A stretch of DNA of 64,000 nt from the NCBI RefSeq assembly GCF_006265175.1, contig NZ_VDCQ01000023.1:1-64000 (forward strand), written 5' to 3'. The notes below the pieces were generated by a model. The model was not told the origin of the DNA. It did not search any database and saw nothing but the letters and a program-made list of their open reading frames with translations. Within the stretch, counting starts at the first letter, position 1; each line of letters opens with the position of its first letter. Made by a program: the position numbers and the translations under genes. Of the stretch, positions 26,785 to 36,694 are shown piece by piece. The stretch is from Paenibacillus hemerocallicola (GTDB taxonomy: Bacteria; Bacillota; Bacilli; Paenibacillales; NBRC-103111).

Positions 26785-29094
26785 ATGATGACTGGCTGGA
26801 GAGAGCATTTTCTGAAAATACCGCGTTATATGCTGCTGCTGCTCGCATTCAGTACGCTGATCGGGACCATCCCCGTTCTCGCACTCGGCCTGTTCTCTTA
26901 TTACACGGCCTCGGGAGACGTCGAACAGAAGATCAAGGAAAGCAACATGCAGGTTTTGCTGCAAACGCAAATGCGCGTCGAGCAGTTCATGAAGATGCTG
27001 GAGCTGACGGCGATGCAATACGCCAATTCCCCGCAAGTCACGTCGGTGCTGAACGGACCCGTCGACGTTACGGACTTCGTCCGGATACGCAATCTGCATA
27101 CCGGCATGTATAATTTGCAAACGCTTTCCGGAATCAGCGAAGGCTATTTGATCGGCAGCGAGCATAATTGGGTGATCAGCTTTACGGCCGTTGCCCCGCT
27201 GGACGAATTTCCGCTGCGGAGGCAGCTAGAGCTGTACGCCAAACATCCGAACAATTTGTTTTGGGACATCGATCCGCTTCCCGAGGAGGCTTCGCGACCG
27301 CCGACGGTCCGCATGGTCTACAAGCTGCCGATTTTGCCTTTTACCGAGCAGCCCAAAGGCTTTCTCGTCATCGAAATGCTGAAAACGCAATTCCGGAATT
27401 TGCTGGCGGCGGATCACGACAAGCTGGGCGACATTTACGTGCTGAACCGGGAGGGCAGCGACTTCCTCAGCGACAATGCCGGGCGCGGCGAGTCGCACCG
27501 GCGGGTTCACGACAGGATCGCGGAGACGGTTCTCCGGACGGGTCATAGCTCGGGCGTCATCCACGACGAGATCGACGGGACGAAGATGATGTTTGCTTAC
27601 CGCGGCTCCTCCAACGGCTGGATATACGTATCGGCGGTTTCCCTGGACGAGATAAACCGGCAAACGCGCAAAATCGCCATAGCCACGTTCGTGGCCTGCA
27701 GCATTATTTTTGCAGTGGTCGGCGTACTGGCGCTGCTCATCAGCCTGCGGATGTATTCGCCGATTAAGCGTTTATCCGAGGTGACCAAGATCGGCCATAT
27801 CGGGGAAACGGGAAGCCGGGACGAGTTTATCTCGATGGAGGAGCGATTCCGGACGCTGTTCAGCACCGGGCAGCAGCTGAAGCAGCAAATGCAGGGACAG
27901 TTTACGCAGCTGAACGAATTTCTGATGCTGAAGCTGTTCACCGGACAGCTGTCCGAGCGGGATTTCGCCAGCCGCAGCGAGCAGTTCGGTTTTCCCGCCG
28001 GATGGAAGCGGCTCGCGGTGCTGACGCTGCAGATCGATACGCTGCAGGATACGCGCTACCGGGATCACGATAAAGACCTGCTGCTGTTCGCGATCCATAA
28101 TATGGTCGGGGAACTGATCCCCGCCGGCCGGCGGTTCAGCCCGGTGCTGCTGGACAGGTCGCAGGTGACGCTGGTGACTAGCGATCTGGATAGCGCCGCG
28201 GAGCTCAAGGCGTTTTATTACGGGATAGCCGAGCAGCTCAAAACGAAGGTGCGCGAATATTTGCAGGTGCAGGTCAGCATCGGCATCAGCAGACCGTTCT
28301 CCGCCCCCACGGACGCGGTGCGCGCCTATAACGAAGGGCTGGAGGCGCTTCGCAGCCGGATTTACTTGGGCGGCGGCATTATCGTACATGTTGAAGACGT
28401 GCAGAGCGAGCATCGCGAACCCGCCTCGGCCGCCTATACGAAGCTGAAAGGGACGGAAGACCAGTTGATCAAGGCGCTCAAATCGGGAGAGCCGGAGAAA
28501 GCGACGGAATGGTTCGACAAATATATGTCCGAAATGGCGGAACACAATGCGAGCGTAAATGAATATCCCGTCTTCATGATGCAGCTCGTCTCGCGCTTGT
28601 ACCAGATCGTGCAGGAGCAAGGGGGCGCGGTGCATCAAGTGTTGGGGGAGCAGGCATCCTACGGGCAGCTGATGAAGCGGAGCACGCCGCACGATATAAG
28701 CGAATGGTTCAAGCGCGATTTGCTTGCGCCGATCGTCGATTTCCTGAATCGTCAAGCCGAGTCCCAATATATCGGCATCGTGAGCCGTATGGTCAAGCTC
28801 GTCCAGGAGAGGTACGATCAGGACATTTCCTTGGAAGGCTGCGCGGAAACGCTCAACTTTCACCCGGTTTATTTGAGCCGGGTGTTCAAGAAGGAGATGG
28901 GCGTGACGTTCAGCGAATATTTGGCCGAATTCCGGATGGGCTTGGCCAAGGAATGGCTGGAGACGAGCACGATGAAATTGTCGGAAATCGCGGAGCGGCT
29001 CAACTATTCCAACACGACGGCGTTTATCCGCATCTTCCGCAAAGTGGTCGGCATGACCCCGGGACAATACCGGGAACGTCACCACAAAGCTTGA
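26785..29094 (+). CDS. Membrane-bound AraC-type sensor regulator
   Basis: A 769-residue transmembrane one-component regulator. Membrane segments lie at about 15-37 (MLLLLAFSTLIGTIPVLALG) and 295-318. An extracellular Cache-like domain lies between them, and the cytoplasmic linker begins MYSPIKRLSEV. A C-terminal AraC helix-turn-helix spans about 665-765 (FHPVYLSRVFKKEMGVTFSEYL, FIRIFRKVVGMTPGQYR). The start is the first of two adjacent ATGs behind GAGGTGA; a GTG at 26770 is an alternative. It precedes the LplB-LplC-binding protein operon at 29868 on the same strand, separated by a terminator and a composite repeat, and probably activates it. Confidence 0.88.
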   Translation: MMTGWREHFLKIPRYMLLLLAFSTLIGTIPVLALGLFSYYTASGDVEQKIKESNMQVLLQTQMRVEQFMKMLELTAMQYANSPQVTSVLNGPVDVTDFVRIRNLHTGMYNLQTLSGISEGYLIGSEHNWVISFTAVAPLDEFPLRRQLELYAKHPNNLFWDIDPLPEEASRPPTVRMVYKLPILPFTEQPKGFLVIEMLKTQFRNLLAADHDKLGDIYVLNREGSDFLSDNAGRGESHRRVHDRIAETVLRTGHSSGVIHDEIDGTKMMFAYRGSSNGWIYVSAVSLDEINRQTRKIAIATFVACSIIFAVVGVLALLISLRMYSPIKRLSEVTKIGHIGETGSRDEFISMEERFRTLFSTGQQLKQQMQGQFTQLNEFLMLKLFTGQLSERDFASRSEQFGFPAGWKRLAVLTLQIDTLQDTRYRDHDKDLLLFAIHNMVGELIPAGRRFSPVLLDRSQVTLVTSDLDSAAELKAFYYGIAEQLKTKVREYLQVQVSIGISRPFSAPTDAVRAYNEGLEALRSRIYLGGGIIVHVEDVQSEHREPASAAYTKLKGTEDQLIKALKSGEPEKATEWFDKYMSEMAEHNASVNEYPVFMMQLVSRLYQIVQEQGGAVHQVLGEQASYGQLMKRSTPHDISEWFKRDLLAPIVDFLNRQAESQYIGIVSRMVKLVQERYDQDISLEGCAETLNFHPVYLSRVFKKEMGVTFSEYLAEFRMGLAKEWLETSTMKLSEIAERLNYSNTTAFIRIFRKVVGMTPGQYRERHHKA

Positions 29095-29099
29095 CCGGG

Positions 29100-29149
29100 G
29101 CCTTCGCCGCGGCGGATCGACCGATCTCCGCCGGCGAAGGCTTTGTTTG
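29100..29149 (+). terminator. Terminator after AraC-type sensor gene
   Basis: GCCTTCGCCG plus CGGCGGA (29100-29116) pairs with TCCGCCGGCGAAGGC (29127-29141) with a two-base bulge, followed by TTTGTTT. It separates the sensor gene from the importer operon. Confidence 0.85.
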
Positions 29150-29198
29150 CGATCATTCCTATGGAATTTCCGAACAGGGCGGGGATGAGTTCGAACTA

Positions 29199-29590
29199 AC
29201 TGTAAAACATACAGGTTGTTGAAAAAGTCAAAAAGAGAGAGTTGCCCTACAAAAAGAAGTGGGGGAAAGGTGCGGAAAGCGAAGCGGTTGACTTTTAAAT
29301 CGAGTTGTAACCGCTAAAATCTTAAAAACAACACGATGTTAACGGATGTGGAGCGCATTCCCCCACCTCTTGTCTCCGGCGCCTCCTCTCTTTGCAGACT
29401 TTTTCATCAGCCTCAAAATATACAGTTATTTTGAGGAGCGAGCGTCTACTGACTATGGTTAGCTGGAAAAAATACAGTTGATTTGTTCGTTTTTGACCGT
29501 ATAGCGGTTTCGATTCGATTTAACTGCCTATTTTCCAGCTATTTCGGCGATTTTTGCTTTTTTTCTAAATTTAGCTGTATGTTTTACAGT
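29199..29590. repeat. 392-bp composite element with 16-bp terminal inverted repeats
   Basis: ACTGTAAAACATACAG at 29199-29214 is perfectly repeated in inverse at 29575-29590. Inside lies a nested inverted pair: GTTGAAAAAGTC at 29219-29230 and GACTTTTTCATC at about 29398-29409, each flanked by AAAGAGAG-like sequence, resembling insertion sequence ends. A perfect 10-bp hairpin CCTCAAAATA/TATTTTGAGG (29411-29436) follows. The ATACAGTT core recurs three more times. There is no transposase, so this looks like a MITE-like or stand-alone intergenic repeat. The rest of 29150-29867 shows no gene. Confidence 0.65.
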
Positions 29591-29867
29591 CCGTATGCGG
29601 AAGGACGAGCTTCGTCGTTCACGCTCCATAGTCGGCTATCCGTACTTATTCACCGCCTGTAGTCCGATACTCCAACCTCGGGAGAGCAAAGTTAAAAACG
29701 GTGCATGGCAGGTTAAATAAGGTGGATGCCGGAACGTAAAAAACGGGCGCGGCTGCGGGATTGACGCCAAACTCGGCAAACAAGTTGGATTCGGTGCATA
29801 GCATGTTCCCGGCATACCCCCCATAATCCAAATCAAGACCCGAGCAAGCGATGGAAGGGAGGATGCC

Positions 29868-30842
29868 ATGGTGAACGCGCAAGCCCAAGCCCAAGCGAAT
29901 CCGCAAGATGCGGACGTACGAAATGAAAGCGCAAACAGACCGCAATGGATCAAGGACGTCGTCAAGGACCGCTGGCTGTATATAATGGCTTTGCCGGGCA
30001 TTGCGTATTTTTTGATCTTCAAGTACGTTCCGATGTACGGCATCATGATGGCATTTCAGGATTTCAAGCCGCATCTCGGTTTTATGGACAGTCCTTTTGT
30101 CGGTCTCAAACATTTTCAGCGCTTTTTCGGCGAGGAGCAGTTTTGGATGCTGTTCCGCAACACGTTTCTGCTGGCCGTGTACAATCTCGTTTTCTTCTTC
30201 CCGCTGCCGATCGTACTCGCGCTCATGCTGAACGAAGTCGGCCGGGAACGGTTCAAGCGGTTTATCCAGACGCTCGTCTACATTCCCCATTTCGTATCGT
30301 GGGTCGTTGTCGTGGGCATTTTCTACATCTTGTTCACGACCGAGGGAGGAGCCGTCAACGAGCTGGTATATGCCGCGACGGGCGAGAAAATTCCGTTCCT
30401 GCTGGAGCCCGGTTGGTTCCGGACGATGATCGTCGGTCAATCGATTTGGAAAGAAGTCGGCTGGGGCACGATCATTTTCCTCGCCGCGCTCGCCGGCGTC
30501 GACCTGCAGCTGTACGAAGCGGCCCGCATGGACGGCGCCGGAAGGTGGAGGCAGCTGTGGCATATTACGCTGCCCGCGATCCGCAGCACGATCGTCATTT
30601 TGCTCATCCTGAGGCTCGGGAGCTTCCTGGACTCCGGGTTCGAGCACATTTTCCTGATGCTGACCGCGACGAACCGCGAGGTCGGGGAAGTATTCGATAC
30701 GTACGTGTATGTGAAAGGGCTTACCCAAGGGCAGTTCAGCTACAGCGCCGCCGTAGGGCTGTTCAAGTCGCTTGTCGGTCTGCTGCTGGTCGTATCGGCC
30801 AATTGGCTGGCCAAACGATTCGGCGAAGAAGGCATATATTGA
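29868..30842 (+). CDS. Carbohydrate ABC transporter permease (LplB type)
   Basis: A 324-residue MalF-like permease. A Gln/Ala/Asn-rich hydrophilic N-terminus (residues 1-25) precedes WLYIMALPGIAYFLIFKYVP and MYGIMMAFQDFKPH. The coupling loop is LYEAARMDGAGRWRQLWHITLP, and the C-terminus is ANWLAKRFGEEGIY. GGGAGG precedes the ATG. It is the first gene of a three-gene importer operon with the permease at 30867 and the binding protein at 31762. Close in sequence style to the permease at 10729, it suggests a related but separately regulated substrate. Confidence 0.93.
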   Translation: MVNAQAQAQANPQDADVRNESANRPQWIKDVVKDRWLYIMALPGIAYFLIFKYVPMYGIMMAFQDFKPHLGFMDSPFVGLKHFQRFFGEEQFWMLFRNTFLLAVYNLVFFFPLPIVLALMLNEVGRERFKRFIQTLVYIPHFVSWVVVVGIFYILFTTEGGAVNELVYAATGEKIPFLLEPGWFRTMIVGQSIWKEVGWGTIIFLAALAGVDLQLYEAARMDGAGRWRQLWHITLPAIRSTIVILLILRLGSFLDSGFEHIFLMLTATNREVGEVFDTYVYVKGLTQGQFSYSAAVGLFKSLVGLLLVVSANWLAKRFGEEGIY

Positions 30843-30866
30843 CCGGGGGCGAAAGGAGAATGTGCC

Positions 30867-31739
30867 ATGATTCAAGATAAAACGTGGAGCAACCGCCTGT
30901 TCGATACAGTCAACTACGCGCTGTTGATCCTGATCGCGCTCGTATGCATCCTGCCGTTCATCTACGTGCTGGCCGTGTCGTTTACGGCTCCGCACATCGT
31001 CGCCGAGGGCGGATTTATTTTGTTCCCGAAGCAATTTTCACTGGCCGCTTACGAATATATATTCTCGACGAGCACGCTCGTCCGCAGCTTGGGCGTCTCC
31101 ATCTACGTAACGGTGCTCGGGACGCTGATCAATCTGGTGCTGACCTCGCTTCTGGCGTATCCGTTGTCCCGCCGCAACCTCAGAGGACGGAAATGGATGA
31201 TGCTGGGCGTTCTGTTCACGATGCTGTTCAGCGGAGGCTTGATCCCGACCTACTATGTGGTCAAGTCGCTGCATATGATCGATACGCTGTGGTCGCTCAT
31301 GATCCCGACCGCGATCAGCGCCTTTAACCTTATCGTGCTGAAAAACTTTTTCCAGCAAATTCCCGACGGGCTGGAAGACTCCGCGAAAATCGACGGCTGC
31401 AACGATATCGGCATATGGTTCCGAATCGTGCTCCCTCTGTCGCTGCCGGCGATGGCGACCTTCGCGCTGTTTTACGCGGTCGATCATTGGAATCGGTACT
31501 TTCAGGCGATCATGTATATTAACGACAATACGAAGTGGCCGGTCCAGGTGCTGTTGAGAGAGATCGTCATTAACGCCAACAGCCGGATCGGCGATACGGG
31601 CATCGAGGAGATGCTCATTCAGCCGCTGACGATCAAGATGGCGGTCATCGTATTCGCCACCTTGCCGATCATCGCGATATACCCGTTTTTGCAAAAGCAT
31701 TTTGCCAAAGGAGTCATGCTCGGCTCGGTAAAAGGATAA
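30867..31739 (+). CDS. Carbohydrate ABC transporter permease (LplC type)
   Basis: A 290-residue MalG-like permease with AAAGGAGAA upstream of its ATG, 24 nt after its partner. The coupling loop reads DSAKIDGCNDIGIWFRIVLPLSLPAM and the C-terminus HFAKGVMLGSVKG. It forms the membrane channel with the LplB-type permease and relies on a shared ATPase that is not encoded here. Confidence 0.93.
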   Translation: MIQDKTWSNRLFDTVNYALLILIALVCILPFIYVLAVSFTAPHIVAEGGFILFPKQFSLAAYEYIFSTSTLVRSLGVSIYVTVLGTLINLVLTSLLAYPLSRRNLRGRKWMMLGVLFTMLFSGGLIPTYYVVKSLHMIDTLWSLMIPTAISAFNLIVLKNFFQQIPDGLEDSAKIDGCNDIGIWFRIVLPLSLPAMATFALFYAVDHWNRYFQAIMYINDNTKWPVQVLLREIVINANSRIGDTGIEEMLIQPLTIKMAVIVFATLPIIAIYPFLQKHFAKGVMLGSVKG

Positions 31740-31761
31740 TTCGATTCGGGAGGTCGGTACG

Positions 31762-33288
31762 ATGAAATCCAATAAAAAGCTCGTTATGTTGTCTGCGGCC
31801 GTTGTCGCGGCTTCGCTCCTGACAGTCGCCTGCAGCGATTCCGCCAAGCAGGGAGATACGCCGCAGGGGGCCCAAGGAACAGAGGCTCCGCTGAATCTGA
31901 GCATCGCCATCGCGCAGGTCGGGGACATTCCGGCGAAGGGCAATGCGGTCGAGCAGGCGATCGAGAAATATACGAACGCGAAGCTCGACATTCAATGGAT
32001 TCCGAGCGCCGCCTACAACGATAAGGTCAACGTGATGCTGGCTTCGAACGAAATGCCCAAGCTGCTGAAGGTGAACCAGACGCCGGGCGTCGTCAATGCG
32101 ATCGAGTCCCAGCTGTTCTGGGAAATCGGTCCGCTGCTCAAGCAGTACAAAAACATGAGCGCGCAAAACGAACAGTTTTTCCAAAACATATCGGTGGAGG
32201 GCAAAATATACGGGGTGCCGCTGTACCGCAACATGGGGCGCGGGGCGATCGTATACCGCAAGGACTGGCTGGACCAGCTCGGCCTGACGATTCCGAAGTC
32301 GATCGACGGCTGGTACAACGTACTGCGGGCGTTGGCGCTGAACGATCCGGACAAGAACGGCAAAAACGACACGTACGGCATCGTGCTGAACAAAACGTAC
32401 AATCAGGGAGCGGCTTCGATGCTCACCCGGCTGTCCGTGGCGATGGGCGGCGTCAATAAATGGGGCGTCGACAAGGACGGGGCGTTCACGCCGGAATTTA
32501 TGACCAAGGAGTTCACCGACGTGCTCAAGCTGTTCCGCAGGTTGTATGAGGAAAAGCTGATCAACCAGGACTTCGCCGTGCTCGATGCGACCGAAGCGGA
32601 GAAGCTGTTCGACACGAGCCGCGTCGGCATCCGGCTCGCGGTGGCGACGAACGGCAAAAGCCAGCAGGACCGGCTGAGCAAAACGACGCCTTCAGCCGTA
32701 GTCGACGTCGCGAGCTTCGAAGGTCCGCAAGGTATCCGCATCTCGTCGGAGAACGGCAACAACGGCTTCCTCGTCATTCCGAAGTCGTCGGTCAAGACGG
32801 AGGCGGAGCTGAAACGGGTGCTCGGCTTCCTGGATAAGCTGATGGACCCGGACATGTCGACGCTGCTGCTGCGCGGACTCGAAGGGACGCATTTCGCGAA
32901 TACGGGCGACAAGCGCACCGAGTTTATCGGCGACGGCTTCAATATGTTCCAGCGCGAGGTGAAGCCTTACCGGGACAATCTGCCCGTGCTGGAAGGCTAC
33001 AACGTCGCTCCGCTCAAGGACGTGCCGATCGGGGAGAAGGGGACGAAGATGGAATCGGACGGCATCAAATATATCGTCTCGAATCCGGCGTTGACCCTGA
33101 CGTCGGCGACGTTCTCCGAAAGAGGGCAGGAGCTGGAGCAGCAAATCAACGACGCGCAGACGAAATTCATTATGGGCAAAATCGACGAGACCGCTTACCA
33201 GGACGAAATCGCCAAATGGAAAAAAGCCGGCGGCGATAAAATAATGGCCGAATACAAGGAATCGTATATGAAGCTGAAAAAGAAGTAG
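31762..33288 (+). CDS. Extracellular solute-binding lipoprotein (LplA type)
   Basis: A 508-residue long binding protein. The lipoprotein signal ends LTVAC (Cys24). It contains DPDKNGKNDTYGIVLNKTYN, YRKDWLDQLGLTIPKSIDGW and the lysine-rich C-terminus YMKLKKK. GGGAGGT lies before the ATG. It is the last gene of the operon begun at 29868 and is followed by a terminator. A glycoside hydrolase is not present beside it, so the ligand class rests only on the family (oligosaccharides). Confidence 0.92.
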   Translation: MKSNKKLVMLSAAVVAASLLTVACSDSAKQGDTPQGAQGTEAPLNLSIAIAQVGDIPAKGNAVEQAIEKYTNAKLDIQWIPSAAYNDKVNVMLASNEMPKLLKVNQTPGVVNAIESQLFWEIGPLLKQYKNMSAQNEQFFQNISVEGKIYGVPLYRNMGRGAIVYRKDWLDQLGLTIPKSIDGWYNVLRALALNDPDKNGKNDTYGIVLNKTYNQGAASMLTRLSVAMGGVNKWGVDKDGAFTPEFMTKEFTDVLKLFRRLYEEKLINQDFAVLDATEAEKLFDTSRVGIRLAVATNGKSQQDRLSKTTPSAVVDVASFEGPQGIRISSENGNNGFLVIPKSSVKTEAELKRVLGFLDKLMDPDMSTLLLRGLEGTHFANTGDKRTEFIGDGFNMFQREVKPYRDNLPVLEGYNVAPLKDVPIGEKGTKMESDGIKYIVSNPALTLTSATFSERGQELEQQINDAQTKFIMGKIDETAYQDEIAKWKKAGGDKIMAEYKESYMKLKKK

Positions 33289-33357
33289 CGAACTGCTGCG
33301 TTATCGCGTTCACCGAAAAGGATCCAGCCCGCTGCCGATCCTATGCGATCGACGATG

Positions 33358-33400
33358 AACCTCTGTCCCTCTTGCGAGGAGGACGGAGGTTTTCGCTTTT
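33358..33400 (+). terminator. Terminator of importer operon
   Basis: AACCTCTGTCCCTC (33358-33371) pairs with the GAGGACGGAGGTT arm (33379-33391) with G-U pairs, followed by TTTTCGCTTTT. The remaining 33401-33578 holds no gene. Confidence 0.75.
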
Positions 33401-33578
33401 GTCGGCGCATTCGACGCTGCCTGCTTTCCTTCCGCCGACATCGGCCGAGGTTCTCCATACTGCCAAGGCCCGGATCGATACGCGCAATGTTTGGTACCCG
33501 AGCCGTTTGGAGCATACTAGTACAGGTATAGTCGGGTATTCCCGGTGTTCGATCATTGAGGTTTTGTAAATTTGTTTC

Positions 33579-33600
33579 ACGCAAAAGGATATATTTGCGT
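33579..33600. promoter_or_regulatory. Inverted repeat over the phnC promoter
   Basis: ACGCAAA (33579-33585) and TTTGCGT (33594-33600) form a perfect 7-bp inverted repeat with an 8-bp spacer. It overlaps a possible -10 box TATATT (33590-33595), 55 bp before phnC. A good -35 could not be assigned. It is a candidate operator for control of phosphonate uptake; no PhoP box was recognised. Confidence 0.4.
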
Positions 33601-33654
33601 AATGTCGAATGATGTCTATCGTGGTAAAACCATGGCAAAGAAGGATTGAGTCGG

Positions 33655-34428
33655 ATGATCGAATTCAAGCATGTCAAGAAAGTATACGCCAATGGGACGA
33701 TCGGTCTGAACGACATTAACCTGACTATCGGCAAAGGCGAATTCGTCGTCATCGTCGGCTTGTCCGGAGCCGGGAAATCGACGATGCTGCGGTCGATCAA
33801 CCGGCTGCACGATATAACCGAAGGCGAGATTCTGATCGAAGGCAAATCGATTACGGCGGCCAAAGGCGAGAGCCTGCGCAAAATGCGCCGGGGGATCGGG
33901 ATGATTTTCCAAAGCTTCAATCTGGTCAAACGGTCGACGGTGCTGCGCAACGTGCTGTCCGGCCGGGTCGGGTACCATTCGACGCTGCGGACGATGTTCG
34001 CCGCGTTTCCGAAGCGCGATGTGGAGCTTGCGCTGAAAGCTTTGGAGCGGGTCAATATATTGGAGAAGGCTTACGTTCGCGCCGACCAATTGTCCGGCGG
34101 ACAGCAGCAGCGCGTCTCGATCGCCCGGGCGCTGGCGCAGGAGGCGACGATCATTTTGGCGGACGAGCCCGTAGCCTCTCTCGACCCGCTGACGACGCGG
34201 CAGGTTATGGACGATTTGAGGCGCATCAATCAGGAGTTGGGCATTACGACGATCGTCAACCTGCACTTTATCGATCTGGCGCGGGAATATGCGACGCGGA
34301 TCATCGGGCTGCGGTCCGGCCAGGTCGTATTCGACGGACCGGTCTCGGAGGCGACGGACGATGCGTTCTCGGACATATACGGCCGCGCGATCAAGCGGGA
34401 CGAGCTGTTGGGGGGAGCAGGACATTGA
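33655..34428 (+). CDS. phnC: Phosphonate ABC transporter ATP-binding protein
   Basis: A 257-residue ABC ATPase. The Walker A motif is GLSGAGKST at about 39-47, the Q-loop [17 protein letters not shown] is the PhnC hallmark, the signature is LSGGQQQR, and Walker B is [12 protein letters not shown]. The family feature [13 protein letters not shown] follows the Q-loop. ATG 33655 lies 9 nt after AAGGA. It overlaps phnE by 4 bases. It energises uptake of phosphonate or related phosphorus compounds with PhnE; the cognate PhnD candidate is 4.4 kb away on the other strand. Confidence 0.93.
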   Translation: MIEFKHVKKVYANGTIGLNDINLTIGKGEFVVIVGLSGAGKSTMLRSINRLHDITEGEILIEGKSITAAKGESLRKMRRGIGMIFQSFNLVKRSTVLRNVLSGRVGYHSTLRTMFAAFPKRDVELALKALERVNILEKAYVRADQLSGGQQQRVSIARALAQEATIILADEPVASLDPLTTRQVMDDLRRINQELGITTIVNLHFIDLAREYATRIIGLRSGQVVFDGPVSEATDDAFSDIYGRAIKRDELLGGAGH

Positions 34429-36002
34429 AATCGCCCACACCGGTCGCCCGCCCTTCCCGAATGAAGCTGTACGGCTGGCTCGTCGTGCTTGCCGTGCTGT
34501 TCATCGGCAGCGTCTATCAGACGGAAGCGACGCTGACGAAGCTGTTTACGGGAACGCCGCAAATATGGGCGTTCATCAAAGAAATGTTCCCGCCCGACTG
34601 GTCGTTTACCCCGAAGGTATGGAAGCCGATGAAGGAAACGCTGCAGATGGCGATCGTCGGCACGCTGCTGGGCGCGCTGTTCGCGTTCCCGACCGCGCTG
34701 CTGGCCGCGCGCAACGTCACGCGTTCGCCGTGGTTGTTTTACCCGGCCCGGCTAATCATGAACTTGCTGCGGACGATTCCGGATCTGCTGTACGCGGCCT
34801 TGTTCGCGGTCGTTGTCGGGTTCGGCCCGACGGCGGGTACGCTCGCCCTGTTTTTCTTCACCTATGGAATCATTTCCAAGCTCGCCTACGAATCCGTGGA
34901 AGCGATCGATCCCGGTCCGCTTGAAGCGATGACCGCGGTCGGCGCGAACAAGCTGCAATGGATCCGCTTCGGGGTGCTTCCGCAGGTGGCGCCCACGTTT
35001 CTGGCTCATTTGCTCTATACGTTCGAGGTCAGCATCCGCGCGTCCGCCATCCTTGGTCTCGTCGGGGCCGGAGGCATCGGGCTGCTGCTGAAAAACGTGC
35101 TCGATCTGTTCCGCTACGATCAGGCGTTTGTCCTTATTTTCATGACGCTGGTCGTCGTTATCGTGATCGATACGATTAGTACGCGGATCCGCACCCTGCT
35201 GCTGAGAGGCACGAAAAAGCCGATGTCCCCGGCCGCCGGCCGTTGGGGATGGGTTGCCGGCATAGCCGCTGCCGTGCTGCTCGTCGCCTGGTCGGTGAAA
35301 GGACTCGAATTCCAAGGCATTCAGGAAACGGCCAAGGTGATGTCCAAAGCGATGATCAAGGGCTTGCTGCATCCGGACTGGAAGTACGTCTGGCTGCCGG
35401 AAGGCGAGGATTTGATCCGCAACCTGCTCATGACGCTGTCGATCTCGTATTTGGGCAATATCGTCTCGATGATCGTCTGTATTCCGCTGGCGTTCTGGGC
35501 GGCGGCGAATATGAGCCGGTCGAGGCTCGTGTCGGGGAGCGGCAAAATCGTGCTCAGCGTTATCCGCACCGTCCCCGAGGTGATCATGGCGATCATTTTC
35601 ATCAAGGCGGTAGGACCGGGAGCGTATGCCGGGGTGCTCGCACTCGGCGTCCACTCCGTTGGGATGCTCGGCAAGCTGTACGCCGAAGCGATCGAGAACA
35701 TGGACATGGGGCCCATCGAAGCGCTCACCGCCTGCGGCGCGAACCGGTGGCAGACGCTCGCGTTCGCGATCATTCCGCAGGTGCTGCCGGATTTTATGTC
35801 GTATGCGCTATACCGGTTCGAAATCAACGTCCGCTCGGCCACCCTGCTAGGTATCATTGGGGCGGGCGGCATCGGGACGCCGCTCATCTTCGCGATCAAC
35901 GGCTACAGCTGGCCGCGCGTCGGCATCATTTTGCTAGGGATCATCGTCACGGTATCCATCATCGACTACATTTCCGGCTCACTGCGGAGACGGATCGTGT
36001 GA
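34425..36002 (+). CDS. phnE: Fused double phosphonate permease (PhnE-PhnE)
   Basis: A 525-residue protein with two complete PhnE permease domains in tandem. Domain 1 covers about 30-265 (coupling loop [30 protein letters not shown]) and domain 2 about 280-520 ([30 protein letters not shown]). Each ends with [12 protein letters not shown] or [12 protein letters not shown]. Single PhnE proteins are about 260 residues and work as dimers, so this is a covalent heterodimer replacing PhnE1/PhnE2. It starts with TTG 34425, overlapping the phnC stop, after GGGGGAG; an ATG at 34461 has no ribosome binding site. Confidence 0.92.
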   Translation: MKSPTPVARPSRMKLYGWLVVLAVLFIGSVYQTEATLTKLFTGTPQIWAFIKEMFPPDWSFTPKVWKPMKETLQMAIVGTLLGALFAFPTALLAARNVTRSPWLFYPARLIMNLLRTIPDLLYAALFAVVVGFGPTAGTLALFFFTYGIISKLAYESVEAIDPGPLEAMTAVGANKLQWIRFGVLPQVAPTFLAHLLYTFEVSIRASAILGLVGAGGIGLLLKNVLDLFRYDQAFVLIFMTLVVVIVIDTISTRIRTLLLRGTKKPMSPAAGRWGWVAGIAAAVLLVAWSVKGLEFQGIQETAKVMSKAMIKGLLHPDWKYVWLPEGEDLIRNLLMTLSISYLGNIVSMIVCIPLAFWAAANMSRSRLVSGSGKIVLSVIRTVPEVIMAIIFIKAVGPGAYAGVLALGVHSVGMLGKLYAEAIENMDMGPIEALTACGANRWQTLAFAIIPQVLPDFMSYALYRFEINVRSATLLGIIGAGGIGTPLIFAINGYSWPRVGIILLGIIVTVSIIDYISGSLRRRIV

Positions 36003-36028
36003 GAGAGCTTCTCTTTGCGTATGCGATG

Positions 36029-36075
36029 AACAAGCGCTTGCCTTTCGTTCCGAAAGGAAGGGCTTGTTTGTCGTT
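36029..36075 (+). terminator. Terminator after phnCE
   Basis: The arms AACAAGCGCTTGCCTTTCG (36029-36047) and CGAAAGGAAGGGCTTGTTT (36051-36069) pair with a few mismatches and lead into TTTGTCGTTTG. The remaining 36076-36253 shows no gene. Confidence 0.7.
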
Positions 36076-36253
36076 TGTCGGTCACCCGGTCATCAATCGC
36101 TGCCTAACAAGGGATCAGGTATGGGGGATGGAGAGGAAAGGAAGAAATCGATCTCGCGGAGACCCTTCAAATTTGCGTCGGGGAGTGGGGCCGATGCAGA
36201 TGTGGAAGCTGGGTAAACGGGAATTGTTGTTACCGATTTTCAAAAACGGAAAA

Positions 36254-36694
36254 TTATAGTTGAGATAAACTTCTACAAGCTATTTCTTCCACTTGTTCCA
36301 GCCGCAAATCGTTCGTAACGAAAACGTCAGCTTGTGCTAGGATGGCCGAAGCGATTACAAGAGCATCCGGTGTTTTTATGCCGTATTTTCCTCTTAGAAA
36401 AGCAGCTCGCTCGGCAACCGGATTGTCGACAGGCACAACTGAAAGATTTGGGAAATGGGCGAATAATAGCTTGTATTGTTTCTCTAGAGCCAAGTTCGCC
36501 TCCCGAATCGGTTTCACGAGGATTTCTGTCAACGAAATGGTCGAAGCGACGGCTGAATAGGCTCCTTCCTCAACTTGCTCGAGCAGCCACTTGGCTTTCT
36601 CGCCAAAATCCGGATGTTGCTCAAACACATAAATAAATATATTCGTATCCAGCGCGATTTTTTTAAAAGACGAAAGGGATGAGGCGATTACCAA
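36254..36694 (-). CDS. PIN domain toxin-like ribonuclease (VapC type)
   Basis: A 146-residue PIN-domain protein. The acidic active-site residues are in order: Asp16 in ALDTNIFIY, Glu in SLTEIL, Asp in KTPDALVIAS and Asp in VTNDLRL, so the catalytic set is complete. It starts at TTG 36694, 8 nt after AAGGAG that lies inside the end of the upstream AbrB gene; the two overlap by 7 bases. Such pairs are toxin-antitoxin modules in which the PIN protein cleaves RNA. The region is visibly more AT-rich than its neighbours, suggesting recent acquisition. Confidence 0.88.
   Translation of the reverse strand: MVIASSLSSFKKIALDTNIFIYVFEQHPDFGEKAKWLLEQVEEGAYSAVASTISLTEILVKPIREANLALEKQYKLLFAHFPNLSVVPVDNPVAERAAFLRGKYGIKTPDALVIASAILAQADVFVTNDLRLEQVEEIACRSLSQL

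Noticed and set aside
29199-29590. Complete insertion sequence
   Set aside because: There is no transposase reading frame between the inverted ends; only a MITE-like or intergenic repeat is supported.
36001-36259. Extension of a frame past phnE as a separate gene
   Set aside because: The region holds the phnE terminator and no ribosome binding site for a further gene.
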